In this document: piece by piece, positions 16,398 to 26,371 of the stretch | Layout of the letters: each line of letters starts with the position of its first letter | How positions within the stretch are numbered: position 1 is the stretch's first letter | Source of the DNA: Anaerolineales bacterium | Lineage (GTDB): Bacteria; Chloroflexota; Anaerolineae; Anaerolineales; E44-bin32 | DNA length: 64,000 bases | Direction: 5' to 3' | Assembly: GCA_016927115.1 (NCBI GenBank) | Contig: JAFGNH010000114.1 | Coordinates: 1-64,000, forward strand | Position numbers and translations under genes: made by a program | Notes under the pieces: generated by a model | The model's database searches: none | Told to the model about the DNA's origin: nothing | What the model saw: the letters and a program-made list of their open reading frames with translations, nothing else

Positions 16398-18656
16398 TCA
16401 GGACTTCTTCCTTGTTCTCCTGAACACTGTGAATACAACACCTACAACCGCCAGTGTTGAAATTCCAATCGCCATCAGCAGCAGATTTTGTTGTTTTTTG
16501 TGTGCTGCTGAATTCAGCTCATTTGTTGACTGATCCGCCTGAACAACCTGGGCAGAGACTTCGGGAACCAGTTCAGCAGAAAGGTTGCCTGTCCCAACTC
16601 CCAGCCTTGTATCACTCGAAAGCACCTGTTCGCCACGAACAACCGCAAAGTTGCCTGAAAGGGTTCTTCGTAATGCGGGAATGGTCAGTGCGTTCGCAGC
16701 ATCCAGAATACCGGCCTCTGTCGTCCCCAGTACGCCAACAATAATATGGGTAGAATCCCAGGGCGTTTCAAGCAATTCCAGATAACCAAGACTAATACCA
16801 TCAGGAAGCCGGTATTCCACATCAAAAACAGCCTCATTCACCAGATTGCTGTCTTCTTCAAACGATGCAGGGAGATACTCATTAAGCTCCAAAATCATGG
16901 GGATATTACTGGCTGCACCAATCAGAATCAGATCCAGGCCTTCCCGGAACTCCTCCGGAACCTGATCGGCGTATGCGGCCCGGATTTCGACCAATCCTCC
17001 GAGCATCTGGTCACCAAGCTCGTATGCAATTTGGGAGGCAGCAAACAATGAAGCAGGAGAATCAGGGGCAATTACAAATCCAACATTGGACAATGTCGGG
17101 GAGACGGTTAATCCCTCATAATACGAATAAAGCATCAGCAGCGATTCGACTTCCCCAACAGCGACTTCCAGTGGAATATGCAATAACGTCTGGTCGTAGA
17201 TAACTGTCCACGTATTCAACCCGGAAGGCTCCGAACAGAATGAGCGAGGAATATTGTCGGATTGGAATAACAGTGAATTCGTTCCAGGAACCAGCAGGTG
17301 ACCCGGTATCCTTATCTGCCTGTGAACCAGTGAGTCCCCTGCCTCTTCCTCATATACTATTCCCCCGATAGACGTGCCGTTGAGAAAAACTGTGATACCG
17401 GATTCCTCGTAATTCAGGAGTGGAGAATTCGCATAGAAGACATCCAGGTATGCTGTATTATCCGTAACCTGGCCTGCAGGGATTGGAAATTCCACACCCA
17501 GGTACCCCTTTTCACTGAAGATAGAGGAATTCAATTGAACATTTCCATAACCCAAATCTGCCAGAGTGCGGTCAACTTCTACCGACTCAGCATACTGACC
17601 CCCGGATACTTCAGATACAACTGCCACAGCTGTGCTCTCATGGGTGCGGATATCTCCGGTGCTGAATGCCTGGGCAGCTTTGACAATACCTGCTTCGTTC
17701 TGTCCGCTGATAAGCAGAACAACACGTTCATCATTCCATGGAGAGTATGCTTCCTGTAGAATTCCATCATCCGGCTGGATTCCATCCAGAGCAAAGCTGC
17801 CACTCTCGAAGGAAACAGGGAATAAGATCTCTTCCAGTGAAGAGAAACTTTCCCCCAATCCGGTAAAGATCAGGTTCGAAACGGCTTTTATCTCCGGTGT
17901 AAGATTTTTTTCTAAAAGTATATTCAACGGCATGTCATCAGTAAGCCGGCCCAGCCCCGCACTTGCTGTCAACGCTGCCTGGAGCTCTGCTGCAGCTGGT
18001 TTATCCGGAAGTACGATATAGGTGGAAGTTATCGCGGCAGCCTCATCCACACCGTGAGGCACAAGGCTGTTCGCACGGAATATGGGGGAAGGAATTGTTG
18101 TCAGATCCAGATCAGGCTGAACAGTCCGATGAATAAGGTTGAAATACGAATCAGCATAGACTATCACGGATGTCTCATAATACCCCCGACAGTCAACCCC
18201 AGCATCCATATAAATGGAGAACGACTGCTCATCAGAACTTGTTTCGATTGCTGTTTGCGGAATGTTGAAAGTAACCGTACTTTCACCCACCCAATCCAGC
18301 AGAATGCTATCGATAACCTGATTATTAAACTCCAGGTCAAGACGTACACCAATCGTATTGCTTACGTCTAGTATTGAATCATTTTCAACAACCGGATATA
18401 CATTTTTTAAATGAAGCTGGATAGAAGAACCTGATGTGAGTTTCCAGTTAGCAGGAAGATTAAAACGTACACGCATAAAATCGTACGGACCCATCAGGAC
18501 TTCGTCCTCGTAACCAAGATACTCAAATGTATATTCATCTTCCCCAAAGCCTGGGTCTGTATCACCTTCCTGCGCAGCAGCCCCTGAAACCGGAGCAAAT
18601 AGAAGAATCATTATAAAAAGAAAAGTCAGTACCTTTAGTATTTGATTCATAATCAT
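16398..18656 (-). CDS. BcsB-like exopolysaccharide membrane-anchored protein
   Basis: Large exported protein, 752 residues, with a signal peptide (ILKVLTFLFIMILLFAPVSG), two successive copies of a jelly-roll plus flavodoxin-like arrangement, and a C-terminal membrane helix followed by RRTRKKS. This layout resembles cellulose synthase regulatory subunit BcsB: the early segment has FMRVRFNLPANW and GVRLDLEFNN, and the second half has LGVEFPIPAG. No BcsA-type synthase with a PilZ domain is encoded here; the GT2 two genes upstream may be its partner. The start could also be a GTG at 18686 overlapping the preceding gene; the ATG at 18656 or 18650 leads directly into the signal peptide. Confidence 0.65.
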   Translation of the reverse strand: MIMNQILKVLTFLFIMILLFAPVSGAAAQEGDTDPGFGEDEYTFEYLGYEDEVLMGPYDFMRVRFNLPANWKLTSGSSIQLHLKNVYPVVENDSILDVSNTIGVRLDLEFNNQVIDSILLDWVGESTVTFNIPQTAIETSSDEQSFSIYMDAGVDCRGYYETSVIVYADSYFNLIHRTVQPDLDLTTIPSPIFRANSLVPHGVDEAAAITSTYIVLPDKPAAAELQAALTASAGLGRLTDDMPLNILLEKNLTPEIKAVSNLIFTGLGESFSSLEEILFPVSFESGSFALDGIQPDDGILQEAYSPWNDERVVLLISGQNEAGIVKAAQAFSTGDIRTHESTAVAVVSEVSGGQYAESVEVDRTLADLGYGNVQLNSSIFSEKGYLGVEFPIPAGQVTDNTAYLDVFYANSPLLNYEESGITVFLNGTSIGGIVYEEEAGDSLVHRQIRIPGHLLVPGTNSLLFQSDNIPRSFCSEPSGLNTWTVIYDQTLLHIPLEVAVGEVESLLMLYSYYEGLTVSPTLSNVGFVIAPDSPASLFAASQIAYELGDQMLGGLVEIRAAYADQVPEEFREGLDLILIGAASNIPMILELNEYLPASFEEDSNLVNEAVFDVEYRLPDGISLGYLELLETPWDSTHIIVGVLGTTEAGILDAANALTIPALRRTLSGNFAVVRGEQVLSSDTRLGVGTGNLSAELVPEVSAQVVQADQSTNELNSAAHKKQQNLLLMAIGISTLAVVGVVFTVFRRTRKKS

Positions 18657-18678
18657 CCGTGCGTTACCGCACTCCTCC

Positions 18679-19824
18679 TCACCCACAGAACACCTCGAAT
18701 ACTTCAGTGATCTTTGGCTTCATTCTTTCAATTACATTTTCCCATGTGAAATGGGCTTCGACCCGCCGACGCCCTGCTCTGCCATATTTCTCCTGCGCCG
18801 CTGGATTTGTAAGTACAACTTCCAGCGCATTTGTAAGCGAATTCACGTCTCCCGGAACAGCAAGAAGGCCTGTTTCCTCATGGACAATTATATCTGCCAT
18901 TGCTTCATCGTTCACACCGATACACGGCAGTCCATAAGCCATGGCTTCCAGCAGCACATCCCCCCAGGACTCCAACCTGGATGGCAGGATAAAACAATCA
19001 GCTTCTTCGTACAGGGACCTTATTTTCCCGCGATCCCATGTTGGTTCAACAATCTGTATGCCAGACAGGTCACCTGTAAAAATAGCTGGCAGCGAAGTGA
19101 CCAGGATCAGGCGAGCTTCGGGGACCCGCTTTCGAACCTGCTGGAAAGCCGCTACAGCCCGATCTCCTCCTTTACGACAGAAATCCTTCCCGATAAACAA
19201 TACTGCAGGCCTATCACGGCCTTCCTTTGATTTCAACACAGGCAGTTTTTCGAAATTAACTCCACCGCCCACTGCGGTGACACGATCCGCAGGGATATCG
19301 TAGTCCTGTAGAATTGATTCCCGCACATGGCTGCCACGGGTGAATATATGAACAGCTTTGTGGAAAACAATCTGCTCATACGCAAACCACTTCTTAAAAT
19401 CAGCGATCGATAAAGGACTTCGCCCTTGTCCTGCCCGGGTTCGAGACAGCTGGCTGGTATAGTCTGTGTATATCACAAGAGGCACATCTGATTGAAAATA
19501 AGTTGAATCAAAAAGGACCCCGATCTGAAGAATCAGATCATAATTGCCTTTGTGGGCTTTCAGAAAGCGAGATACTTTCCAGGATCGGCTCCTGAACGCT
19601 GCCAGATTCTGATAGAACCTTTCCTTCCATTGCTTCAGATCTGGATGGAACACGCTCAGCCCGTTCCAAATTCTTGCCAGGCCACGCATGCTTCCGTCAC
19701 AAACGCTCACCTGGTACTCATGCTCCAGCGCACGGATAAAGTGCCCGTATTTCACCTGTGCAGCGGGCTCGCGAAAGACATCTCCTATCAGCGAAACCAG
19801 TATGTGCGGAGAACGTTCACTCAT
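18679..19824 (-). CDS. GT4 family glycosyltransferase
   Basis: Predicted retaining glycosyltransferase of 381 residues with a GT-B fold. The C-terminal donor-binding half has AVLFIGKDFCRKGGDRAV, then CFILPSRLESWGDVLLEAMAYGLPCIG, the E-x7-E motif region of GT4 enzymes. It presumably adds one sugar to the lipid-linked repeat unit on the cytoplasmic side. Its start overlaps the end of the GT2 gene by 8 bases, and its end overlaps or nearly abuts the BcsB-like gene, which indicates one operon. Donor and acceptor unknown. Confidence 0.85.
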   Translation of the reverse strand: MSERSPHILVSLIGDVFREPAAQVKYGHFIRALEHEYQVSVCDGSMRGLARIWNGLSVFHPDLKQWKERFYQNLAAFRSRSWKVSRFLKAHKGNYDLILQIGVLFDSTYFQSDVPLVIYTDYTSQLSRTRAGQGRSPLSIADFKKWFAYEQIVFHKAVHIFTRGSHVRESILQDYDIPADRVTAVGGGVNFEKLPVLKSKEGRDRPAVLFIGKDFCRKGGDRAVAAFQQVRKRVPEARLILVTSLPAIFTGDLSGIQIVEPTWDRGKIRSLYEEADCFILPSRLESWGDVLLEAMAYGLPCIGVNDEAMADIIVHEETGLLAVPGDVNSLTNALEVVLTNPAAQEKYGRAGRRRVEAHFTWENVIERMKPKITEVFEVFCG

Positions 19825-21025
19825 TTTCTCCCCCCGTCTCCTGATGTCGATTCACTTTTTCCCATACAGCCGGGTCTTTATGCCCGAGAAAATGGAAAAG
19901 TCCGAGTAAAACAGCATAATTGCTGCTAACAAGAAAAGTGGGAAGATAGAAAAGTTTCGCAGCTTTGCTCTTACCGGGAAGGAAAAATCCAATAAAAGCG
20001 GATAGATAGAAAATTAACTGCAGCAGGAAAAACAGCCAGTTATATGGTGCTCCCAGATAAACCAATTCGGGCTGGAAGCGGGAGAAACCCGGCAGCAGCG
20101 CCAGAAAATTAACTGCAAAAGCCGTCAGCAAAACAAACGGCAGCGCCAGACGAAGTATCTTATGAGAGAAGACCTGCCACAAAATAACCGGCTTGTTAAT
20201 AGGCAGGTTCTTCCTGGCGAACCATAAGGACTGGTACCTGCCGGCACTTATCCGCTTGCGCCGGATGATTTCATCTTGTTGAGAGGAAGAGATTCTCTCG
20301 TACGATCTGGCTGCGGGAACATATACAACACGATAGCCTTTTCGAAGAGTCTGCATCAGCATGTAAAAATCATCATTGACCATATTCTTTTGAGGGGGCT
20401 CGAACAATTCCCGCCGAATGGCAAAGATTTCACCACTGCTTCCCACACAGGAACTGAAGCGAGTCTCCTGCTTCTTAATGAATGACTCATACTTCCAGTA
20501 CAAACCTTCCGAGGATCCCAGGCTGCTTTCATCCTCAGCGAGAATAACCTTCGCCCCGGTCGCTGCCCCCACGTGCACATCGGAAAATGGAAGTAAAAGT
20601 TGACGCAAGGTTTCCGAATCATAAAAATTATTGGCATCGGAAAAAACCACAATATCAGCAGATATTCCCTTCATCGCATGACTGATCGCAGCCAGCTTCC
20701 CCTCACGCTCAGGGCGATAGCTCAGTTTCACACCTCGGTCTGCATACGACTCTACAATTTCAACAGTTCGATCATCAGATCCATGTGCAGCTACCATCAG
20801 CTTAATATGCCCTGCCGGATATTCCAGCTCCAGGGTATTATCCAGCTTCTCTGCTATACAGGATTCTTCGTTGTAAGCAACAATCAACAGGCACACATCC
20901 GGAGAAAAATCAGACGGATACAAATCAGGCTTCTTTAACCGGGCAAGGAGGAATATCAATACGGGATAACCGATATATGTGTAAAAAATCATTATTAAAG
21001 AAAGCCAGAATACAATCCCGATCAT
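19817..21025 (-). CDS. Membrane GT2 family glycosyltransferase
   Basis: Processive-type family 2 glycosyltransferase, 402 residues. There is one N-terminal membrane helix, a GT-A domain (LLIVAYNEESCIAEKLDNTL, VVFSDANNFYD as the DxN/DxD metal site, MVNDDFYMLM, then RRKRISAGRYQSL in the place of the Q/RxxRW motif), and about four C-terminal membrane helices. It could polymerise or extend a glycan while exporting it, perhaps with the BcsB-like protein two genes downstream. The start overlaps the preceding GT4 gene by an ATGA. Confidence 0.82.
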   Translation of the reverse strand: MIGIVFWLSLIMIFYTYIGYPVLIFLLARLKKPDLYPSDFSPDVCLLIVAYNEESCIAEKLDNTLELEYPAGHIKLMVAAHGSDDRTVEIVESYADRGVKLSYRPEREGKLAAISHAMKGISADIVVFSDANNFYDSETLRQLLLPFSDVHVGAATGAKVILAEDESSLGSSEGLYWKYESFIKKQETRFSSCVGSSGEIFAIRRELFEPPQKNMVNDDFYMLMQTLRKGYRVVYVPAARSYERISSSQQDEIIRRKRISAGRYQSLWFARKNLPINKPVILWQVFSHKILRLALPFVLLTAFAVNFLALLPGFSRFQPELVYLGAPYNWLFFLLQLIFYLSAFIGFFLPGKSKAAKLFYLPTFLVSSNYAVLLGLFHFLGHKDPAVWEKVNRHQETGGENE

Positions 21026-22158
21026 TCACTACACCTGCTGTCAAGCATATCTTCATAAACTTCGCACAACTGGTCGGCGACCTTTTTTATACTGTATCCA
21101 TTCCGAATAACATCTCGGGCATTTTTTCCCATCGTCTCCCGGATTGTCTCATCCTGTAACACCTCAAAGACCACATCTCTGAGAGCGTCCGGATCGTTTA
21201 CCGGGATTAATCTGCCCGACACGCCATCCGAGATCACCTCGGGGATACCTCCAACTTTCGTAGCAATCACAGCCAGCCCGCAGGCCATTCCCTCCAGCAG
21301 TGTCATCGGAAGCCCTTCCGAATCAGATGGGATAAGCAGGATATCTGCTGTTTGCAGGAATGGAAGAACATTTCGCTGGCTCCCCTTATAGAGCAGTCCT
21401 CGGAGATCTGCCGATGCTACCTGCCTCTCCAGCGGGCCCTCTCCAATCACAACCAGCGCAGCATCCGGATACCGGGAATGGATTTCCGGCCAGATTTCCA
21501 GCAGAAGGTCGGGACGTTTCATCGGCACCAACCTGCCGGAAAACAGAAGGATCTGATCATATTTATCCAGGCCCATCTGTCGTCGTAAATGATGCTTTGC
21601 CTCGTTATCCAGCGGAAAGAAACTGATCAGGTTTACCCCGTTTTTCACCAGAATCCGTTTGCCGGCGGGAATTCCTGTTTCAGCCAATTCCTCATCGATC
21701 TCTGCGCTGATCACATGGAACATGGCTGCGTATTTACACAGTACACGAAAACGGAACTCTCCCAGGAACTTCCCTTTCATCTTCTGCACATCACCAATCC
21801 GTCCGCTCAAATGGGGTGTCAGCAGGAACGGGATTTTGAATAACAGCCTGGAGAGGACAGCTACTGTTGCCGGGGAGATAAACTCATGGGCATGAATCAG
21901 ATCAGGCGATAGCTTTCCGATCTTCCACAGCGCAGCCAATGCGAAAATCAGGGATGCAACAGGTTTCGGCCCGGGTGCGGGCAGACGATAAACAGGTACA
22001 CCGTCAACATACTCAAAAGCTTCAGTTCCGGGAAGCCTGCGCGTGAACACAATCACATCCAGTGAACGTCTCTGAAGTTCAGGCGTGAGAGCACCCAGCA
22101 GGCTTTCAATCCCGCCGACACGAGGCAAAAAACCATGGCTGACCATTACTACACGCAT
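21022..22158 (-). CDS. GT4 family glycosyltransferase
   Basis: Glycosyltransferase of 378 residues. It begins MRVVMVSHGFLPRVGGIESL, a typical GT4 N-terminus, and has ILLFSGRLVPMKRPDLLLE and DILLIPSDSEGLPMTLLEGMACGLAVIA (E-x7-E donor site). The frame is open for 78 codons upstream, but those codons overlap the preceding gene; the ATG at 22158 gives the family start and lies 4 bases after the previous stop. It ends in an ATGA overlap with the GT2 gene. Confidence 0.87.
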   Translation of the reverse strand: MRVVMVSHGFLPRVGGIESLLGALTPELQRRSLDVIVFTRRLPGTEAFEYVDGVPVYRLPAPGPKPVASLIFALAALWKIGKLSPDLIHAHEFISPATVAVLSRLLFKIPFLLTPHLSGRIGDVQKMKGKFLGEFRFRVLCKYAAMFHVISAEIDEELAETGIPAGKRILVKNGVNLISFFPLDNEAKHHLRRQMGLDKYDQILLFSGRLVPMKRPDLLLEIWPEIHSRYPDAALVVIGEGPLERQVASADLRGLLYKGSQRNVLPFLQTADILLIPSDSEGLPMTLLEGMACGLAVIATKVGGIPEVISDGVSGRLIPVNDPDALRDVVFEVLQDETIRETMGKNARDVIRNGYSIKKVADQLCEVYEDMLDSRCSE

Positions 22159-22162
22159 GGGC

Positions 22163-23290
22163 TTATTTATGCCTTCCGCTGCCAATTGCTTCAGCATACA
22201 GCAAAAGCAAAGCATCCATCCACATAACACTGGAGAAATGCGTCTGAGCATAAGCTCTGGCTGCACCTGCCATCTTCTGCCTGACCACAGGGTCCTGCAG
22301 AATCCTGCCGGCAGCAGTGGTGATAGCTTCAGCATCTTCCGGCTCCACCAGCACACCAAAATCCGGATCGATAATTTCGGGTAGATCGCCAATATTTGTC
22401 GATACTACCGGGAGTCCCGCCGATATCGCCTCCATCACAGCCAGGGGTGTGCCCTCTATAGTGGACGAGCAAACATACAGATCGCTGGCAGCAAGCAGGT
22501 CCGGAACGTCATTACGCAGACCAGTGAACCTGACCGAAGCAGAAACACCCAGATCTTTTGCCAGCTGTTCCCATGCAGTTCGCATTTCCCCGTCACCAAC
22601 AAGCAATAACACTGAATCCGGTTCCTGTTTGTTGTATGCTGCGAATGCCTCGATCAGAATATGAAAAGCTTTTACGATCGAGAACCTTCCCACTGAAACA
22701 AGGACATGTGTATCCGGACCTATACCGAGGCTCCTGCGCACTTCCGTTACCCTCTGTGCAGGAACAGGCGGCATTACCTCGACAGCATTCAACACCACCT
22801 CGATTCGCTTTACACCCAGCCTGCGAGCATGCAGACGGCCTGTCTGGGGCCCGACAGCAATGGCAAGCCTTGAAAACAGCTTGATACACCATGTTTCCAG
22901 GAGTTCTCGGATTTTGGAGTAACGGAGATCAGGTCCAGCCAGATGCAGTGTGGCAACTGCCGGGATCCCGGCCAGGAAAGCCGCAGCCGAACCGAGGATA
23001 TTTGCATATGTCAGATGAGTCTGCACCACTTCAGCGCCACTACTGCGGATATACCGCACGAGTCGCCAGAAACGGCCGGGATGCAGCAGCTTTCCCGCCG
23101 GCAGATAGGCAATCGACACATCGTTTGCTTCCAGTTCAGCGATAATCCAGTTGGATTCTTCACACTGCAAACAAACAATGCCAACCGGAATGCAACGCCG
23201 CCGGGCTTCTTTTGCGAAAGTAACCAGCAGTTTCTGTGCGCCACCTATTCGCAGATCGTCGATTATATTAAGAACTCGGACCTTATTCAC
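22163..23290 (-). CDS. GT4 family glycosyltransferase
   Basis: Glycosyltransferase of 375 residues, GT-B fold. N-terminal VRVLNIIDDLRIGGAQKLLV contains the GGAQ acceptor-side loop common in GT4 enzymes of polysaccharide loci; the donor side has VLVSVGRFSIVKAFHILIEAF and LYVCSSTIEGTPLAVMEAISAGLPVV. It sits between the flippase gene (103 bases upstream) and another GT4. Sugar specificity cannot be read from the sequence. Confidence 0.87.
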   Translation of the reverse strand: MNKVRVLNIIDDLRIGGAQKLLVTFAKEARRRCIPVGIVCLQCEESNWIIAELEANDVSIAYLPAGKLLHPGRFWRLVRYIRSSGAEVVQTHLTYANILGSAAAFLAGIPAVATLHLAGPDLRYSKIRELLETWCIKLFSRLAIAVGPQTGRLHARRLGVKRIEVVLNAVEVMPPVPAQRVTEVRRSLGIGPDTHVLVSVGRFSIVKAFHILIEAFAAYNKQEPDSVLLLVGDGEMRTAWEQLAKDLGVSASVRFTGLRNDVPDLLAASDLYVCSSTIEGTPLAVMEAISAGLPVVSTNIGDLPEIIDPDFGVLVEPEDAEAITTAAGRILQDPVVRQKMAGAARAYAQTHFSSVMWMDALLLLYAEAIGSGRHK

Positions 23291-23393
23291 TGTTTTATCC
23301 TGATACGATTACTTTTCGCTTCAGACAAAAACGGAATCATGCCCTTTTCCACTTTGTGGATATTTCGATGCAGGAATGGATATATAAAACACT

Positions 23394-24866
23394 TCATGAG
23401 GTTCCTCGCTCTGTTTTAAGCAGATCAATCACAGAAAGCACCGTACCCCGGTCTATCAACCACAACATCGCTGCATAAAACATAATACCGATCACGGGAA
23501 TCACTATCAACCGTCCAAGGTCCCCAAACATGGACATTGATCTGTATGCCATCCCAACGACAATAACCAGGCCGGCACCTCCAGTAAGTGCGGGAAGCAG
23601 CGCATGGAGAATTTCGGTGGGGCGTATGGATACAATCGAACTGACAAGCCCCAGCTCTATCAGAGCAAAGATCGCAATGACAATCGCCTGGCCAACCGCG
23701 ACTGCAAAAATACTTATCCCGGCAGTGTACCAGATCACCGGAATAGTCACAGCCAGCTTAAAAAAGCCAATCAGATTCAGTATCCCGGGTTTCCCGATTG
23801 CCTTGTAAATATCACCGGCATTAAAACTCAATGAATAAAAAAGTGTGTAAAGGCACAGCATCTGCATCACAGGAATGGAAGCACTCCACTTTTCCGAATA
23901 AAACAACGTAATTATCTCGCTGCTGAGCAAGTACAAACCAATTGCCAGTGGAACTGTGAGCAACGAGATATACTTCAGGCTTGAAAGATAGCCCTTTCGC
24001 AGTTCAACGAGGTTATCCTGGATTTTGGAGAAAGCCGGGAAGAGTGTTGTACTGACCACATAACATACACTCAGAATGACCAGATCGGGGATCCGAAATG
24101 CCATGGTATAAAAACCAAGCTGCTCAGGATCCATTCGATTACCAATAATGAGATAATCCACATTCTTGTGGATCATGCCAACAATACCAACCAGGATTAT
24201 CTGAGACCCATATCCCAACAAAGAGCGTGCAACCTTCGGATCAAAATGCAGCCGGGGCCGCCAGGGCACAACAATCCAGTACAGGATATTAGATATCAGC
24301 ACCCCAGCCACCTGGCCCAAAACCAGGCTCCACACACCAAAGCCCATCAAAGCCATTGTGATCGACACAAGGCCCTTCGCTGCTGCACGACCAAACTCTG
24401 GCAGAAACACCTTGCGAAATTGTAATTCTTTCTTTAATCGGGCAGCATGGATACTTCCCAGGCTGGAGAGTATGAAGGAAATCGACAGAGCCCGGATAAT
24501 CGGAATTACCTGAGGTTCATGGAATAAAAAGGAGGCAAGTGGTGCTGCAAAAACTGCAACAACCGCAAGAAATACATTGACACTCACGCTCATTACAAAA
24601 GCGACGTTGGATTTTTCTTCCACATCACCCTGATGATAGATAAGCGCATGACCAACACCAAGCTCATTGAGCATTTCCAGATAGCCGATAAACACCAGGC
24701 CCATTGCAACCAGGCCGAAATCTTCAGGAGCCAGAATTCGGGCAAGTATGATGGTTGATATGAACGTCAAGCCCTTGCTCAAAGCAAAAGAAGCATAATT
24801 CCACAGAGTCCCGCTTACCGTGGATGAAGCAATCTTCCGGAATTTCTCCGTTGTCCCGTCCGCCAT
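23394..24866 (-). CDS. Wzx-type oligosaccharide flippase (MOP superfamily)
   Basis: Integral membrane protein of 490 residues with about 12-14 predicted helices, of the polysaccharide transporter type. It would flip the lipid-linked repeat unit to the outer face of the membrane. The N-terminus MADGTTEKFRKIASSTVSG followed by LARILAPEDFGLVAMGLVFIG is characteristic. The ATG at 24866 shares one base with the TGA of the preceding polymerase/ligase gene (TGATG), so translation is coupled. Confidence 0.87.
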   Translation of the reverse strand: MADGTTEKFRKIASSTVSGTLWNYASFALSKGLTFISTIILARILAPEDFGLVAMGLVFIGYLEMLNELGVGHALIYHQGDVEEKSNVAFVMSVSVNVFLAVVAVFAAPLASFLFHEPQVIPIIRALSISFILSSLGSIHAARLKKELQFRKVFLPEFGRAAAKGLVSITMALMGFGVWSLVLGQVAGVLISNILYWIVVPWRPRLHFDPKVARSLLGYGSQIILVGIVGMIHKNVDYLIIGNRMDPEQLGFYTMAFRIPDLVILSVCYVVSTTLFPAFSKIQDNLVELRKGYLSSLKYISLLTVPLAIGLYLLSSEIITLFYSEKWSASIPVMQMLCLYTLFYSLSFNAGDIYKAIGKPGILNLIGFFKLAVTIPVIWYTAGISIFAVAVGQAIVIAIFALIELGLVSSIVSIRPTEILHALLPALTGGAGLVIVVGMAYRSMSMFGDLGRLIVIPVIGIMFYAAMLWLIDRGTVLSVIDLLKTERGTS

Positions 24867-26317
24867 CAGTGAGCACCCTTTGTAGACAATTCCGTGGAAA
24901 AAACCTGCGTCAGTGAAAGTGCAATGCCCACCAGAAGCCATAGATAACGAGGATAAGCTCCATGAATGAACATGGCAGCCCCCAGGTATCCCACGAGCCC
25001 GGATGAAAATGCCTCCACCATGTTCTTCATATCCTCCTCGCCCCACTCCCGCAGCCTGGTATGCACACGCCGGACAGCCTGGAAAACCGAGACCAGAATG
25101 GTTCCAAATATCATCAAACCCAGCACGCCGGTTTCTGCAGCTACCTCGAGGTATAGATTGTGCGGTTCTCGTGCTTCCGCCCGCGGGTCCAGCCCTATTG
25201 AACGTGAATACTCCTGGTAATAGACCGGATAATTCTGCACACCCACACCCAGTATTGGGTAATCCCGGAACATATACCAGGCTGAAAGTACCTCGCTGAT
25301 CCTGCCCCGGAACGAGACTTCCGCGGTAGATTGCTTGTTGCTCTGTGCCAGGTCCGTCAGCGTGCTCAAACGGTCAGTGTAGGTACTGGGCAGGAGGAGA
25401 AAGCCGATCCAGATAACCCCCAGAATCAGAATCGAATTTTTCAACTTTGGTGGATGGTATATAACCAGCACCATCATCGCCAGCACCGCGGCAACCGCCC
25501 CACCACGTGAAAACGTGAAAACAATCGTCATCCCGATTACAAAAGCCGCGTAGCCGGCTGTAATTTTAAGGTAGCGGTTTGGTTCACGGAAGAATCGATC
25601 TACGGCAAGGGGAAAAAGGAAAACAAGAATCTGAGCGTAGTAATTGGGATCACCCAGCGGCCCGGATATCCTGTTTCCCTCCACACCCTCAGAAATATTC
25701 AGATACGAAGCAGTAGCAAAGCCAAAATAATCGCTGGAGAAATTCCCGGTCAGGTACTGGTGCATACTGATTGATCCCATAAAAATACCTGCGAAGATCA
25801 TCATCCAGATAACACCGCGGAATGTTTCCCGTTTCTGAATGAGAAGTACCATCAGAATGGCAATCAAACCATCTTTCCAGTAGTCAGAAACTGCAGCTAA
25901 AGCGCGGGCATAATCTCTCCCGTGGAGAATCGAGCCAAAAACAACAAAGCCATAGGCTGCAATCAATACCGACACCCGCAGCCACCCTTCCGGGAATCGT
26001 TTGAGGACCGCCCAGCGAGCCAGAATGGCAAGAACAAGTAAACCGACCATCCCTTTTGCAATAGACGGAACACCAAAAGAGTGCACCAGAACATCAGAGA
26101 AGCGGATATAGGTAATAAATACAAACAGTAATATCCCCAGCTCCGGGTTTAAGAAAGTCAACGCAGCAAACACGAGTCCAACTGGTAAAGCAAGCAGGAG
26201 CATACTTTCAAACTGTCCCACTGCCAAACCAATCGCTGCTCCAGTCAGGACAGCAAGCACTGCGAATATGAACTGCTGTTGGTTTTCTCTGACCTTCAAC
26301 CTGATTTGTTCCAGCAT
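24866..26317 (-). CDS. O-antigen polymerase/ligase family membrane protein
   Basis: Polytopic membrane protein, 483 residues, about 11-12 helices, with the large external loop and the motif AREPHNLYLEVAAETGVLGLMIF of the Wzy/WaaL O-antigen ligase family (the H-N-x-Y-L-E segment). It would join repeat units or transfer the finished chain. It begins 54 bases after the Wzz gene and overlaps the flippase start. Confidence 0.85.
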   Translation of the reverse strand: MLEQIRLKVRENQQQFIFAVLAVLTGAAIGLAVGQFESMLLLALPVGLVFAALTFLNPELGILLFVFITYIRFSDVLVHSFGVPSIAKGMVGLLVLAILARWAVLKRFPEGWLRVSVLIAAYGFVVFGSILHGRDYARALAAVSDYWKDGLIAILMVLLIQKRETFRGVIWMMIFAGIFMGSISMHQYLTGNFSSDYFGFATASYLNISEGVEGNRISGPLGDPNYYAQILVFLFPLAVDRFFREPNRYLKITAGYAAFVIGMTIVFTFSRGGAVAAVLAMMVLVIYHPPKLKNSILILGVIWIGFLLLPSTYTDRLSTLTDLAQSNKQSTAEVSFRGRISEVLSAWYMFRDYPILGVGVQNYPVYYQEYSRSIGLDPRAEAREPHNLYLEVAAETGVLGLMIFGTILVSVFQAVRRVHTRLREWGEEDMKNMVEAFSSGLVGYLGAAMFIHGAYPRYLWLLVGIALSLTQVFSTELSTKGAH

Positions 26318-26371
26318 AATCTGACTTTTCCCGGATGCATTGCAGCCAGGATCACACCTTCCTGTATTGGT

